Source: Teleogryllus oceanicus
Taxonomy: Eukaryota; Arthropoda; Insecta; Orthoptera; Gryllidae
Assembly (NCBI GenBank): GCA_964035755.1
Contig: CAXIVR010000001.1
Span: 344,969,804-345,033,803 of the forward strand
Length of the DNA stretch: 64,000 nt
Reading direction: 5' to 3'
Position 1 is the stretch's first letter; every line of letters begins with the position of its first letter. This document shows, piece by piece, positions 21,924 through 32,716 of the stretch. The notes beneath the pieces were generated by a model. It was not told the origin of the DNA and made no database searches. It saw nothing but the letters and a program-made list of their open reading frames with translations. A program made the position numbers and the translations under genes.

Positions 21924-23545
21924 GTGGCTGAAAGGGATTATGGGCGAAATACCTCGTGGTGGTTTGTGCTGCTAAAATGGATCAAGAGGATAGAACGACG
22001 CATTGCAAGTTCACGCCAAGATCTTTCGCTACTGAGCGAGACGATGAGGTGCAACCACCACACGCGAAAAGTGCGTAAAATAAAATTACAGCAATCGAAA
22101 GGAAACGCAGAATAGAAGATGGAGTTTCAAGAGAAATTGTAGCCGAGAAGTTGAATAAAAAAATACCAATTTTTTACACAAAGAATTAAAAGATATAAGA
22201 AGCGTGTTGCCTTTCGATGTCAGAATCAGCTGTTTGAAAGAAATGACAAGGTATTCTACCGAAACATAAATCATAAGGAACTCAGTGAACCTCGGTTACC
22301 ACCGGTTGACGAGATAGAATCATTCTGGGCTGGTATATGGTAACATCCCAAACATTTCAATAAGGGCTCCATGGGGCTTGAAGAAGAATGTGACGCAGCT
22401 AACAATGTATCAGTGCCATCTGAACTCATGGGAGAGATAACACAAGATGATTTGCAACAAGTCATCAGAGGCACTGCAAACGGGAAAGGAGCAGGGGTAG
22501 ACATTCCAAGGTTTTTGGATTAAAAAATGTACGTCCTGCATCCATACCTGAAAATGACAGTAAACAATATGCTGAACAAGAATGAAGAGAAGCCTGTATG
22601 GATGATCCGTGGTGATATTATTTACTGTTGCCTAAGGGAGGAGATGGAAACTACCTAAAAACTACAGACCAATTTCCTGCCTGCCAACCATGTATAAGAT
22701 AATCACAGCAGCAATAGCTGGTAAAATATACAAACACAACTAAATGATCTGCTACCCATTGAGCAGAATGGATGCCGTAAGTGCTCGTATGGGTGCAAGG
22801 AGCTACTGCTGCTCAACAAGAAAATCTTGAAGAGTGCTCAACAGAGCAAGAGGCATTTAAGCGTTGCATGGATAGATTAGCAAAAAGCCTATGACTGACC
22901 CCCATGACTGGATAGTGAGGTCCCTGGAAATATACAAAATACACCCGAAACTAATAGTTCTGCAAATGCAGTATGAAACAATGGAGTACTACGTTATTTC
23001 TGAAAAATGGTCAAAAACAGGTATAGTCAAGAATTAGACAGATAAAGAATTGCATATTTCAAGGGACTCCCTGTCACACCTGCTATTTTGTTTGTTTTGA
23101 TCCCATTTAGTAGGCAGCTTAATCACTTCTCTTTTGCCTATAAACTGGACAAAAGGGAAAAACCAATTAGTCACCTCTTTTACATGGACGATCTAAAACT
23201 TTGCCAAGAATGAGAAAGCTCTCTTTGAAATGTTAACTATTGTAAAAGTCTTCAGTAATGACATCTGCATGCAGTTTGGCCTTGCCAAATATGCGAAAGC
23301 AAATATAGTTAGGGGTATACTTGCTATTTCGGAAAAACCAATTAATGAGGAAAAATCAAAGGAATGTTATAGGTAAGAATGATCCTGGAAACAGAACTCA
23401 GCGCAAAGAAAAGAATCTTAGCAATAGGTTCATTGGCAGTTCCTGTACTTCAATACAGTTTAGGTCTCATGGATTGGACTAAAGAGGATATCTTGAATGT
23501 GGACCGAAAAACACAGAAACTTCTTATGATGTTTGCAGTGGGTTG
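21924..23545 (+). pseudogene. LINE reverse transcriptase, degraded
   Basis: The basic linker reads KWIKRIERRIASSRQDLSLL. NQLFERNDKVFYRNINHKEL and PPVDEIESFWAGIW follow near 22225-22340. RT pieces are KNYRPISCLPTMYKIITAA near 22655-22710 (after a frame change), LLPIEQNGCRKCSYGCKELL near 22750-22810, HLSVAWID and PPHDWIVRSLEIYKIHPK near 22860-22950, then FKGLPVTPA and the catalytic box FYMDDLKL with YMDD at 23181-23192. The thumb reads LSAKKRILAIGSLAVPVLQY then SFGLMDWTKEDILNVDRKTQ, ending near 23535. The FADD/YMDD aspartates survive, but frameshifts and stops between blocks make it inactive. Confidence 0.7.
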
Positions 23546-23601
23546 ACCATTCATTTACAGTTTCGCCTTTAATTACTTTCTTCAAGATACGTTTTTATGT
23601 A

Positions 23602-23632
23602 CTAGTAGTGCCCGTGCGATTAATTCGCACGG
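23602..23632 (-). other. Helitron 3' terminus: hairpin plus CTAG
   Basis: Stem CCGTGCGA (23612-23619) pairs exactly with TCGCACGG (23625-23632) around a 5-base TTAAT loop. On the minus strand six bases follow the stem and then CTAG (23605-23602), followed by T outside the element. Hairpin plus CTRR end is diagnostic for Helitrons. Confidence 0.85.
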
Positions 23633-24070
23633 AGTTCAATGTTTTTAAAATTCCCTTAATTACAATTTTCTTTTATATATACTGGGAGTTCATTTTTTTA
23701 TGTATAAAATTTTTAGCCACTGCATCTAATTCAACATTGTAATTTAAGAGTTTTATCACAGCAGAATGTACTAATTTTCTTTAACTCAGATTCTCTGTAG
23801 GACACTGACAAATCAAAATGTATGAATAATGGGGCTTGATATAATTAATTCTTCCCAAATACAATAATTTAAAAATAAATAAATTCAAAATATCAATATC
23901 ATTCATTATAATAATGACCAACACGATCAATAACAGGACAAAATATCAATAACCTTTATTATTGAAAATTACAATCCATGTTCAAAACCATCACTAAAAA
24001 TAAACTATAAAAACCAACAAAGAAAAATATTGCCACAATAAATAAATAAAGCGTTTCTTGCTCGGGAGTG

Positions 24071-24477
24071 AATATAACTTACCACTTTCATTGAATTGGT
24101 CCTTCCCTTCAAGAATGGATATGAACACATTTATTAATAACCTTGCTTGTGAAAATGCTAAGTGAATGTGGAACAGGCATAGGTAAATAAATACTAATTT
24201 GAGAAGGAAATAAAGAAAATTTAATACACAAATAAGAATAAAATTTATACACTACAAAATGTACACACTATAAAATTAACATCATTAAATTTAACAAACA
24301 AATAAAATTTCAGGTCACTTCCCTGAATATAATATTTTGAGTGCCATTTACTTTGAATTGGTCCTTCAAGAACCTTCAAGAACAGAAATGAACACATTTC
24401 TAAACGACCTTGCTCGTGAGAATGCTACATATAGCTGGCTGTGTGAGAAAACAGGCGTAGGTAAATAAATACCAACT
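24071..24477. repeat. imperfect segmental tandem duplication in the Helitron 3' region
   Basis: 24071-24199 and 24326-24477 are diverged copies sharing TTGAATTGGTCCTTC, GAACACATTT and AGGCATAGGTAAATAAATA-type blocks (AGGCGTAGGTAAATAAATAC in the second). The second copy carries the end of the helicase frame. The first repeats it downstream in degenerate form. Confidence 0.8.
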
Positions 24478-25545
24478 CGCTCAAGTGTCTGTCCTTGTGA
24501 CTTGTTAATAATCATAGCGAAGGCAATTCTTAGCGGGAATTGTTTTCTGCACAACATAAATGGAAGGCTTAAATCAGAAGGACATAACTGAATTCTGGGT
24601 ATTAAAACGGTCTTCCCTGAATCAATAACTACTGCAGAAATACACAGGTCATGCAATGCCTTCACAATCATGCGCGTTCCATTTACCAAACCTTCTCTAA
24701 CATTTAAATTTCTTATTAACATCACAATTGTGTTAATTTTCAGTGTAAGAATATGAGGTGGGAGACCTGATGGAGTTAAACTATTCAAGAATTCTAGAGG
24801 ATATAACTGGGCAGAGGAGTGATCTTCACTTTCAACACAGTCAATACTATAATATGTTTTAGAAGGACCTTTCACCAAATTGTCAACAATGTCTTTATTA
24901 ATTTCTAATTTTCAAAAATTTTTTAAGCATCGTAATTGCATATACACTTGAAGGGATTTCACCAATTCATCTTGTAAGTGGTGAGATGACAATGTTCCAT
25001 TTCCTAATTTTAATAACCACTCACTAAATTCTTGATCAGCAGCTGCTCTAATATTTTCTGTAAGTTTTCTTTTTTTAATGAACTTCCAAAATAAACAATT
25101 TTTTACACAGTTTTCAACAATGGATAAACGGGTACCACGTCCAATAACTGGAAGGGTCTGTCTAAAATCTCCAAACAGAATAACTTTCCCACCAAACAAT
25201 GAATCACATTTCATGATATTCTGTAATAATTTATTACAGACAATTAGAGCATTTTTGGGAACCATTGATATTTCATCCCAAATAATTAGTGATGCTTTTT
25301 GTAAAACCTTTGCTTCCACGGAATCTTCTCTGATTTTGGTCACAGATGATTCATAGAATAAAAACTGGTAATTTAAAAGCGAATGCGCAGTCATACCACC
25401 CTCCAGGATCTGAGCAGCGATTCCTGTCCAGGCAACTGGAAGTACAGCTCGGTTTTCTCCTCTCAAAATATGGCATAAAGTTTTATAAAGAAAGAATTTC
25501 ACTGTACCGCCTGGTCCATCGATAAAAAAAAAACCTTGCAGCTTT
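24366..25545 (-). pseudogene. Helitron PIF1-like helicase domain
   Basis: Two large open segments, 25502-24912 and 24878-24366, joined by a frame change near 24900. Motif I reads GPGGTVKFF, not GPGGTGKT, so the P-loop glycine and threonine are changed. Motif II is LIIWDEISMV, motif III is LFGDFRQTLPV, and LTENIRA follows. The C-terminal motifs are INKSQGQTLERVGIYL and YVAFSRARSF. A 10-T run near 25533-25542 shifts the frame just before the P-loop. A 10-base tandem duplication (CCTTCAAGAA twice) near 24361-24381 brings the stop soon after VLEG. In the family this helicase unwinds donor DNA and is fused to Rep. Here it cannot be made as one protein. Confidence 0.8.
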
Positions 25546-26375
25546 CATTTCTTACAGAACAAAGAACCTCATCTACAATGGTACGTTGTTCACTCTTCAA
25601 GAGAGCATATGCAGAAATTCCTTTTAGTTTCTCTTCTTGATGGTCAAATGTAATTTTGTCTACAGGAATATCTCGTGGAATTGGCAAGCCAACCTTGCCA
25701 CAGTTTGTTCCATTTGCCTTAAGAATTTTGTTGATTTCTTGCAATGCTAAATCATAGGATGCGTTCATCTCATTAGTTCTTTGAAAATCTTCACTTAAAA
25801 AGTTTCTGTAGGATAGCCATAACTCTTGGGTATTTTTTGGAAGGCAAAAAATGCAAATAAATGCGAACATTTCTCTCAGTTGCATGGGCATTTGAAATAA
25901 TGATGCCTCTTCAAGACACCGTGACCATGCTTCATGGGTATCAATCAAGTTCAGTTTTTCAGCAGCTGCTGAACATGATGGAAAGAGAACATTGTTAACA
26001 GTTTGTAAATCGAACTCTAAGACAATAGAGTTCTCGGTCAACTGGATTTACTGTATACATTCGTCCAATTGTTTTTGATGACCTTTGTCTCTTCTTCCAT
26101 TCATTTTTACTCCAAGAATAATGCTCAGGTATTTGAACATAAAGAAACTCCTTAGCTTGTTCATCAGAAGACACATTTGAAGTAGCCTTTAATTGTGTAT
26201 CTGTAGTAGCTGTTCTCTGCAGAGCACTTTCCTCCTCTCCAGGTTGAAAATACACTTGTTGCTCTTCTGGTAGATGCACAGGTAATCTCTCAATCTTGTG
26301 TGATCGGTCTTGTAGCGGTCTTTCATGAATTCTCCACATTGCTTCAGGTGCACTTACATATCTCAGATTCAAGTA
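25546..26375 (-). pseudogene. Helitron polyprotein, Rep-helicase linker
   Basis: Segment 26372-25995 includes RYVSAPEAMWRI and HKIERLPVHLPEEQQVYF, conserved Helitron linker patterns. Segment 26041-25499 has WSRCLEEASLFQMPMQLREM and FAFICIFCLP, then ending SEQRTIVDEVLCSVRNESCK leading into the P-loop. The two frames overlap at 25995-26041, marking a single-base frame change near 26035. The TTG at the start of the first segment is an internal codon, not an initiation site. Confidence 0.7.
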
Positions 26376-26429
26376 TGTAGAACTTCATTGTTAGAGTTAG
26401 CTTCGTTTTCTCTCACTGGTTTAGAGCGC

Positions 26430-27320
26430 AATCATGTCCCTTTGTAAATATACTTGTACAAATACTTTACAGATTTATTTGATGAACATACTTCTACGTT
26501 AATATGCGCTTCAAATTTCAGATACAGGTAAGGATTATATGGCACGACCCATCTGTTGTCCAGTCCATTATTTACCTTTTGTCCATTATTTCTTCTGCGA
26601 TAAATCGGGTAACCATTAGCATTTAACTGAGTCTCTTCTGTAAACTCCTTAGGGAAATCCTTTGTGCAAATACTATTTTCCATACAACGTGCTATGGGAT
26701 TTAAAGTTCCACATGGACCATACAGCGCTGAACGATATCAAATAAACGGGGATTCTCTGACTTGTTTGGTATTTCTGCACATGATACGACATCTACATCA
26801 CTCGCATCTCTTATCTTATCTTCCGTACATAAAATCACCAACATGTGACAATGAGGTAGCCCCCTTTTCTGGAATTCAATTATATGAACATTAGCAACCA
26901 CAACACCAAATATGAATTTCTTATATAGGTCCTCTATGAGCTCTCTCAATTTTAAATGGGCAACTCTAGTTACCAAATCAGGACGATTTTCAAATTTATC
27001 ATATGGTTGCAAATTGCACGTTATCTCTTTCATTTAGTTAGCAGTGAAGGTAATAAATACGTCTGGCTTACCGTATCTTGCGACTATGGTCATTGCATCT
27101 GCATAATTTTGAACCATATTGCGAGGACTTCCAATAAATGTTGAAGGCAAAATAACTGGTAGGCCAGCATTAATATTATTTAGTCGTTCTTCATGATTAA
27201 AAAAGTCTCTCAACCGTTTATATCTTTCTGTTCTTAATTCTTGTTGGTGTGTTTTTACATAAGCTAATCTTGAGCTTTCCACTTTCACATAAGCATCTAC
27301 AATATACTGCTGAAAAAGTT
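26430..27320 (-). pseudogene. Helitron Rep (HUH nuclease) domain
   Basis: From right to left: FQQYIVDAYVKVESSRLAY, then LPSTFIGSPRNMVQNYADAM and GKPDVFITFTAN, then an in-frame TAA near 27034. The same frame continues with KEITCNLQPYDKFENRPDLV, EFQKRGLPHCHMLVIL (the HUH box, HCH at 26845-26853) and NKSENPRLFDIVQRCMVH. A one-base change near 26715 moves the frame to CTKDFPKEFTEETQLNANGY and the tyrosine motif SVKYLYKYIYKG near 26440-26470. The two family catalytic tyrosines would be the first and third Tyr of YLYKY. HUH histidines and both tyrosines are therefore still readable, but one stop and two frame changes interrupt the domain. Confidence 0.8.
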
Positions 27321-27599
27321 ACGGAGGAATAAAGTAAACTGAAATTGTCACGAACTGCCAACGATAGCAATAGTACTGCAGTTGTATGAAAGAATTCCTA
27401 ACGCAGTTCTATATATATCTTACATGTTTGCATGCCTGGCTGCCATCCTGAATCACACAGGTCAGAGGATACTCATAGGTCAACATGAGATTCATGTTCG
27501 ATATAATGAAATTCTCTCTGAGAATTTTGATCTTACTACGAAGTCAAATTTTCCTGGTTTCTCCCTCATCAAAACATAAAGGTAGCATATTTCCTCCGA

Positions 27600-28330
27600 T
27601 ACTGGAATATTGTACCGACGCTTATCAAATGAATTTTCCAAGGAGAATTTTAGCTCCATATTTTGATCAGATCCTAATGTCCTTCATGTATTGAAAATGC
27701 TGAGATTTATATGGAGAATAATTTCCTTAAATTCTGCATAATATTACTATCACAAAAACGATTTTCATGCCTATCTATAGGTTTATTTAGAGCTTCACTT
27801 GCATCTAAAATGAATAAACCTGCATATGATGGCTTGAATGTCATTTTCTGAATCAAAGGCCCAACGAGCATTATGTCTGTCCATGAATTTTTAGACAATA
27901 AGGTCCTGACCTCGTAATGAACAGCATTTAACTGAACAGATGCAAAAGCCAGAGCATTATTATACTGCCGATGTTTTCAAGATTATTTCTTGTTGTCGAA
28001 TCATTTGCTTGATTATTCTGCTGAGGCACGGCAATTGGTGTAATTTTATTTTCCCTTATGGCAACATATAGAAGTATTCTGCTCCACCTCGAAAAGTTTT
28101 CAGAACAATGACTATCTAGTCCATTCCACCAACACTGAACAATGGAACTTCACTGTCAGATTTCTATATTCTGGCAGCATCATAACTAAGTGGAAGGTCT
28201 CTACTTGCACTTCTATTGCGACGGATGCCATGTGTTTCATCTGCTTGAACTTGCATGTTCATTTGACAGAGCTGCCTTTCCTGTTTTCTTCTCTCTCTTC
28301 CAGTGTAAGAGGTCTTTTACGTAGCATATT
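27600..28330 (-). pseudogene. Helitron N-terminal domain
   Basis: Minus strand begins near 28330 with RPLTLEEREENRK and, after a frame change, MNMQVQADETHGIRRNRSAS, a typical charged Helitron N-terminus. At 27975-27707 it reads HRQYNNALAFASVQLNAVHY, SWTDIMLVGPLIQKMTFKPS and YAGLFILDASEALNKPIDRH, the conserved N-domain preceding Rep. KRRYNIPVSEE follows near 27610-27640. Stops and frame changes separate these blocks. Confidence 0.65.
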
Positions 28331-29774
28331 TGTCTTAAATAAAAAATAAATATGAACATTGAGGATTTAATGTTAATGGAACTAAAATGTAATTCTTAAA
28401 ATCTATAATACATAGTGCTATACAATTTGCAGAATTTTTTCTTGAATTTATTTAATAATCAGAACATATATCTATAAAATAACCTTTATTTCAAGTCCCT
28501 CTGCGCTATTTATCTGCACCAAGACTTATAGAATTTATTAAATCAAAATAATATAAAATTTAAAAAAAAGGAAAAAAAGAAAAAATGCTGCAAAATAGAG
28601 GAAAACAGTTTAATTTAGGTCTGAAGAATAACAAATACAAATATATTAGAAAGAATTTGAAGAGAAAAAGAAACTTTTAAAAGAAATAGAATCTTAAAAA
28701 AAAAATTTTAAGAGATTATTTAACATTACAAAAAGAACTTTTAGTCCTAAAAAATAAATAAAAAGACATTCATGAACATTGAGGATTTAATGTTACTGGA
28801 ACTAAAATGTAATACTTAAAATCTTAATACATGCAAATAACAGGAGTTTCGAAATTCTTATGGGCCAAGATACAAACGACTGTGGCACTCTTTAGTGTAA
28901 AAAAAGATAAAAGTGAGCCATACAAACAATGTAATCTACTGCACATTTTGGAGTATGTTGGCAGAATGCAATTGACTATTACTAACCTTTAACCACTGGT
29001 AAACTGGCACTGCACGCACATGAAACTATGCTATTCTGCTGCACCAAGATGGATGCAGAATTAAGCCATGTGCTCTTAAAAAAATCTTGTACCTACCAAT
29101 TCAAAATATCAAATATAAGACACTAATATAAAAATTGCATAGAATTTATCTCTCCGTGTGATGTAATCGGATACAATATACTAACCTTCGCTGTTAGCCA
29201 AATTCGCTGCCACTTCTCTGTAACTAAATTCGCTGTTCAACCGCACCGAACCGCACGCGAATACCAAATGTATTGGTGCACGCGTACGCGCTTTCAAAAT
29301 TCGCTTTCAGCAGTTACAGGTTCGCCTACTTAAATTTTGCGAAGAACGTTGAGTTCTTGTAACAGTTATTTTTTTGTGAATACCTTATTACACTTTGTTG
29401 TCAGTCTGTAACTCTGTAAACTTTTTTTACATTCACAACTTTCATTGTTCAATTTGTTTATATTTGGCCATGCGCTCGGAGACATGGCGTTATAATATAG
29501 ATATGCCGCAGGTTTCCCAACTCATATTTTGCGCAGGACGTTGTGTTATTGTTTTAATTATTTTTTTGTAAATAACTTTAAGAATTACGAAAATGCAAAA
29601 CTGATTACAATGGCAGGAATAGCAAATTTTTTCACACCGATAAACACCCTGATCATACGAATCCATCTAGTGGTTATCTATATCTCAGATCACCATTTTA
29701 CTGTATTAATTATCTGGATTATCCTCGAATAGCGTAAAGGGCACGTAAGTGAATTGTGTAGGTCTTATATTCCT
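28331..29774. other. AT-rich stretch, probable Helitron 5' region and beyond
   Basis: No coding. A direct repeat of about 55 bp (GAACATTGAGGATTTAATGT ... AATGTAAT) occurs at 28353-28405 and 28773-28824. A second pair sharing TTTTGCG, ACGTTG and TTATTTTTTTGTAAATA-like blocks occurs at 29331-29385 and 29524-29580. The Helitron 5' end should lie here but I could not place it. Confidence 0.45.
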
Positions 29775-30035
29775 CGAAATCTTTGGTTTTTCAAAATTGT
29801 AAAGTAAATTTTTTTGTCATCTTTCCGTAGAAAATAGAGATTTTTTCTTAATGAAATCTGTTTCCTAAAGGCAGATCTTAGAATAATGTCATGTTCAGTT
29901 TTTCGAATATACGAGAAGCTTTCGTGTAATTTTGCGCGATGGAAAAGCAATTTATTTTTCTTTAAATCGACATTTTCTCTCTTTAAATTTTCTGTGTAAG
30001 TAACTAGTGACGCTGAAAAATATGGTGCTAATGAG
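29775..30035 (+). repeat. dispersed AT-rich repeat (family D), copy 1
   Basis: Shares GAAATCTGTTTCCTAAAGGC, AATAATGTCATGT and AGTTTTTCGA..CGTGTAATTTTGCG patterns with 60.25-60.42 kb and 35.99-36.2 kb. Class unknown. Confidence 0.55.
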
Positions 30036-30038
30036 GTT

Positions 30039-30042
<4 letters not shown>

Positions 30043-30083
<41 letters not shown>
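30043..30083. repeat. (TA)n microsatellite
   Basis: Uninterrupted alternating AT up to the first base of the candidate LTR. Confidence 0.98.
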
Positions 30084-30087
<4 letters not shown>

Positions 30088-31687
30088 ACGGAACACACGG
30101 CGTGGACCTGCCTCCGACGTGCCGCACACAATGCAACTTTGAAGGGTCAGGGCGCTTTTATCCCACGAGGAAGATTTCTAGCGTGGGTATCACCAGTAAC
30201 ATGCGACGTCCTCTCCGCCGCTCCGTCGCCAAGCCCTACCAGTTGTTTATTCTTTTTATAAATTGTTTTACTCTCCCAGGTAACCCTTTGGTACGTGACT
30301 TAGAAACTCGCCACATTTAATGATAAGCCATTGATTTGCTTTGTAAAATAATTTATTAGTCGAAAGATTCAAATCAAATTTTACACAAAAATACAATGTG
30401 CAAGCCTCTGCCTTGCATCGGTGTTAAAATTGCAACAAGCAATTTTTCTTTCCTAAAGTACTTAAATTACCACTAATCTCATGATTTTAAACATGTGAAT
30501 ATTTATGAAATAATACTCATCATAAACTTACGCTACCAACATTTGAATATCCATGAAATAATTCTCATCATAAACTTACGCTACCAGCTGGCGCGGAATT
30601 GAAATATATACGTTTTATTTCCTTGAGTCTAATTTTGCTCACTATTACTGCAATATTGATCTCTTTAATTTCTATGCTACGCTTTCATAAATTGAACCAC
30701 CTAAACTTAAGTACAGCTTATGGGAGGCTAGAAATGCCTTCCTGCCCAAATTCAAATTAAAAAACAATTTTACAATGGATTCTAAAACAAAATAAATTTT
30801 CCTTTGATTCTAATTTAACATTCAGCTTTCCGACAATCTTTATAACTTTCACGGGTACTACTCGTCATCAGTGTCTCGACAGCGTGTACCTCGGGATTCC
30901 TTTGGGTAACGTGCTCGCAGATTCGGAGTCGACGTCGGGACGGGTCGGCCGCGCCTGCCCGCTTCCAACGTCTTGTACCACCTTCTCGGATGTGCACCGA
31001 GTCGAGTTTCACTCACGTTCGGATAGTCCGTGATAATTTGTGACTTTGATTTTCCCTTCTGGTAGAAATTCTTCGCAGACGGCTTTCCGGGCGGCGTGCG
31101 GTTTGTAACAGTGGTCTAACATTTTTATTATCACCTACACTTTCCGCAATTTCACGATATTTAGCGTTGGAGTTCTCTCACCGCTCGAGCCGATTCATGA
31201 ATATAATCTTCACTGCTCGAATCAGCCTTCGTGCTGCAAGTACGGGCCAAATTGTCGTTATGCACTAACAACATTCAACTGCACGGTTCTCGTGGCGACT
31301 AATTACCTTTGCGAAAAGCAATAGTTTCCGCCACTCGCGAATATTAGAGCACTGACTGCCTACACTCGTCCCATTCCTTTTTATTCTCGCACCCCTCTAA
31401 CGAAAAACTGTCCGACTTCCATGAAATTTCAGAATGGAAATGTTCGCTTCCGCGAACACCTGGGATGTCCGATTTCAGACACCTCGTGACTGATTCCGAC
31501 CAAGCGGCCTCGGGTCTTAGGCTGCCTAATTGGCTGATATCATGATGTCACCGGTTTGACCTAACCCGCTGCGCGTCACCCTCTGACGTCAACTGCGCGC
31601 GTTCTCCAAATCTCACGATGGCTACTCACGGGATGTGGCCATCTCTCGATTAACACATGAGAGGAATGGACTGCGTCCGTTTCGTCT

Positions 31688-31689
<2 letters not shown>
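30084..31689. mobile_element. candidate solo LTR, about 1.6 kb, within a (TA)n tract
   Basis: The segment starts TGTGACGGAAC and ends GTTTCGTCTCA, so it has the TG...CA ends of an LTR, and the terminal 7 bases are nearly inverted (TGTGACG versus TGAGACG). Both sides are (TA)n, and ATATA flanks each end, compatible with a target duplication. It is GC-richer near both ends than the surroundings. No second copy, primer-binding site or gag/pol is visible, so this is a structural inference. Confidence 0.45.

Positions 31690-31732
<43 letters not shown>
31690..31732. repeat. (TA)n microsatellite
   Basis: Alternating AT directly after the candidate LTR. It mirrors the array on the left side. Confidence 0.98.
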
Positions 31733-31740
<8 letters not shown>

Positions 31741-31824
31741 AATTAGAATTTACAGAGTTAAATAATTTAATTTTTTAAAGAACTATGTAAATCTGTTAAT
31801 TCTGTTTTTTTATATTTTTTTTTT

Positions 31825-31925
31825 GTATCAGAAAACTCATTATGATAGCTAAGCCATCGAAAGCTGCTCGTATTGAAATAAATATTGTTGACAATGACAA
31901 CGACTTAAATTAAAAAATTCAACAT
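31825..31925 (+). repeat. half copy of the 51.5-kb foldback family
   Basis: Contains ATAGCTAAGCCATCGAAAGC, TGAAATAAATATTGTTGACA and ATGACAACG, matching one arm of the inverted repeat at 51585-51705. Here it is a single arm. Confidence 0.75.
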
Positions 31926-32359
31926 CATTTAAATTAAGTAGATTTTATAAAAGACTCATTATAAATTTTGAAACGCGTCTTTCTATTGTCATATCAGGTG
32001 ATCAGTATAAAACACAACCCACAGCAGGCAGAGCGAAATGCACTGGCAACCATGTTTGAGTGGATCGGCTAGCGGCTGGTGGTTTTAAGCAGTTAAACTG
32101 ACGGGAAGTACGTTCAATCCCCTCTCCCACTAACTCCACCCTCAGGAGGAGAGCGGGTGACAAGTTCAGAGAGAAAACCACGCGCCTGCTTGTTTGGCGT
32201 GGAAAGAAAATTGAATTGTCAAGAACGACGATTCCTTCGTATATTGATTAAAACTGAAAGAAATTTGCCATGTAAAGTATACATAGATGTCAATTTATCA
32301 GTAAACTTTGCTTGTTTTTGTTTCATAACAAGATACGTAAGCTTCAGAACATATGCTCC

Positions 32360-32361
<2 letters not shown>

Positions 32362-32411
<50 letters not shown>
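32362..32411. repeat. (TA)n microsatellite
   Basis: Pure AT alternation of 50 bp. Confidence 0.98.
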
Positions 32412-32414
<3 letters not shown>

Positions 32415-32716
32415 AACCGTTCTTCTATCCAACCTGCCTAACTTGCTCGTGCCCTCACGTTGGACCCACAATGTAATGTCGCCACACACCTAGTACCCTT
32501 TCTCTTAAACATCTGGGCACAATGCAACCGATTTATCTTATATCCACCATTTACCTTGCACTTGTTTTACCAGTCGCCTGTACTCGGCTTAGCTCACTAT
32601 AATTATTCTATCTTACCTAGGCGTGAATCGCGTGCTTATTCCATACGGACCTGAGACGGGATACCTCACGTTCGCGCCTGGGCCAACCTCTACAGAACTA
32701 CTAAGAAACAACATAC
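32412..32716. other. Unassigned piece between (TA)n and LTR
   Basis: Begins right after the (TA)n with TGTAACCGTTC (if the last array T is included), which again resembles an LTR 5' end. No matching 3' end or second copy is seen, so it is left unassigned. Confidence 0.3.

Larger units (their letters stand above)
19935..23545 (+). mobile_element. non-LTR retrotransposon wreck (single-ORF LINE with YMDD)
   Basis: A 5' region rich in short repeats starts about 19935. The N-terminal part of the polyprotein is at 20547-20918, and the linker and reverse transcriptase are at 21924-23545, all plus strand. It is broken by many frameshifts and stops and by a GC-rich foreign block at about 21250-21920. 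The order (N-terminal basic region, coiled linker, reverse transcriptase, thumb) suits one LINE copy. It stops about 57 bases short of the Helitron 3' end, so the LINE 3' end is lost or displaced. Confidence 0.65.
23602..28330 (-). mobile_element. Helitron rolling-circle transposon, nearly full coding span
   Basis: Minus-strand element with the Helitron order: N-terminal domain (28.33-27.70 kb), HUH Rep nuclease (27.32-26.43 kb), linker (26.37-25.55 kb) and PIF1-type helicase (25.55-24.37 kb). It ends in a terminal hairpin followed by CTAG and then T, the usual A/T insertion context. The right (5') end, expected to start TC on the minus strand after an A, was not located between 28.33 and about 29.75 kb. 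Coding sequence is broken by one in-frame stop and about six single-base frame changes, so this copy is non-functional as read. It lies beside a LINE wreck on its left. Confidence 0.85.
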
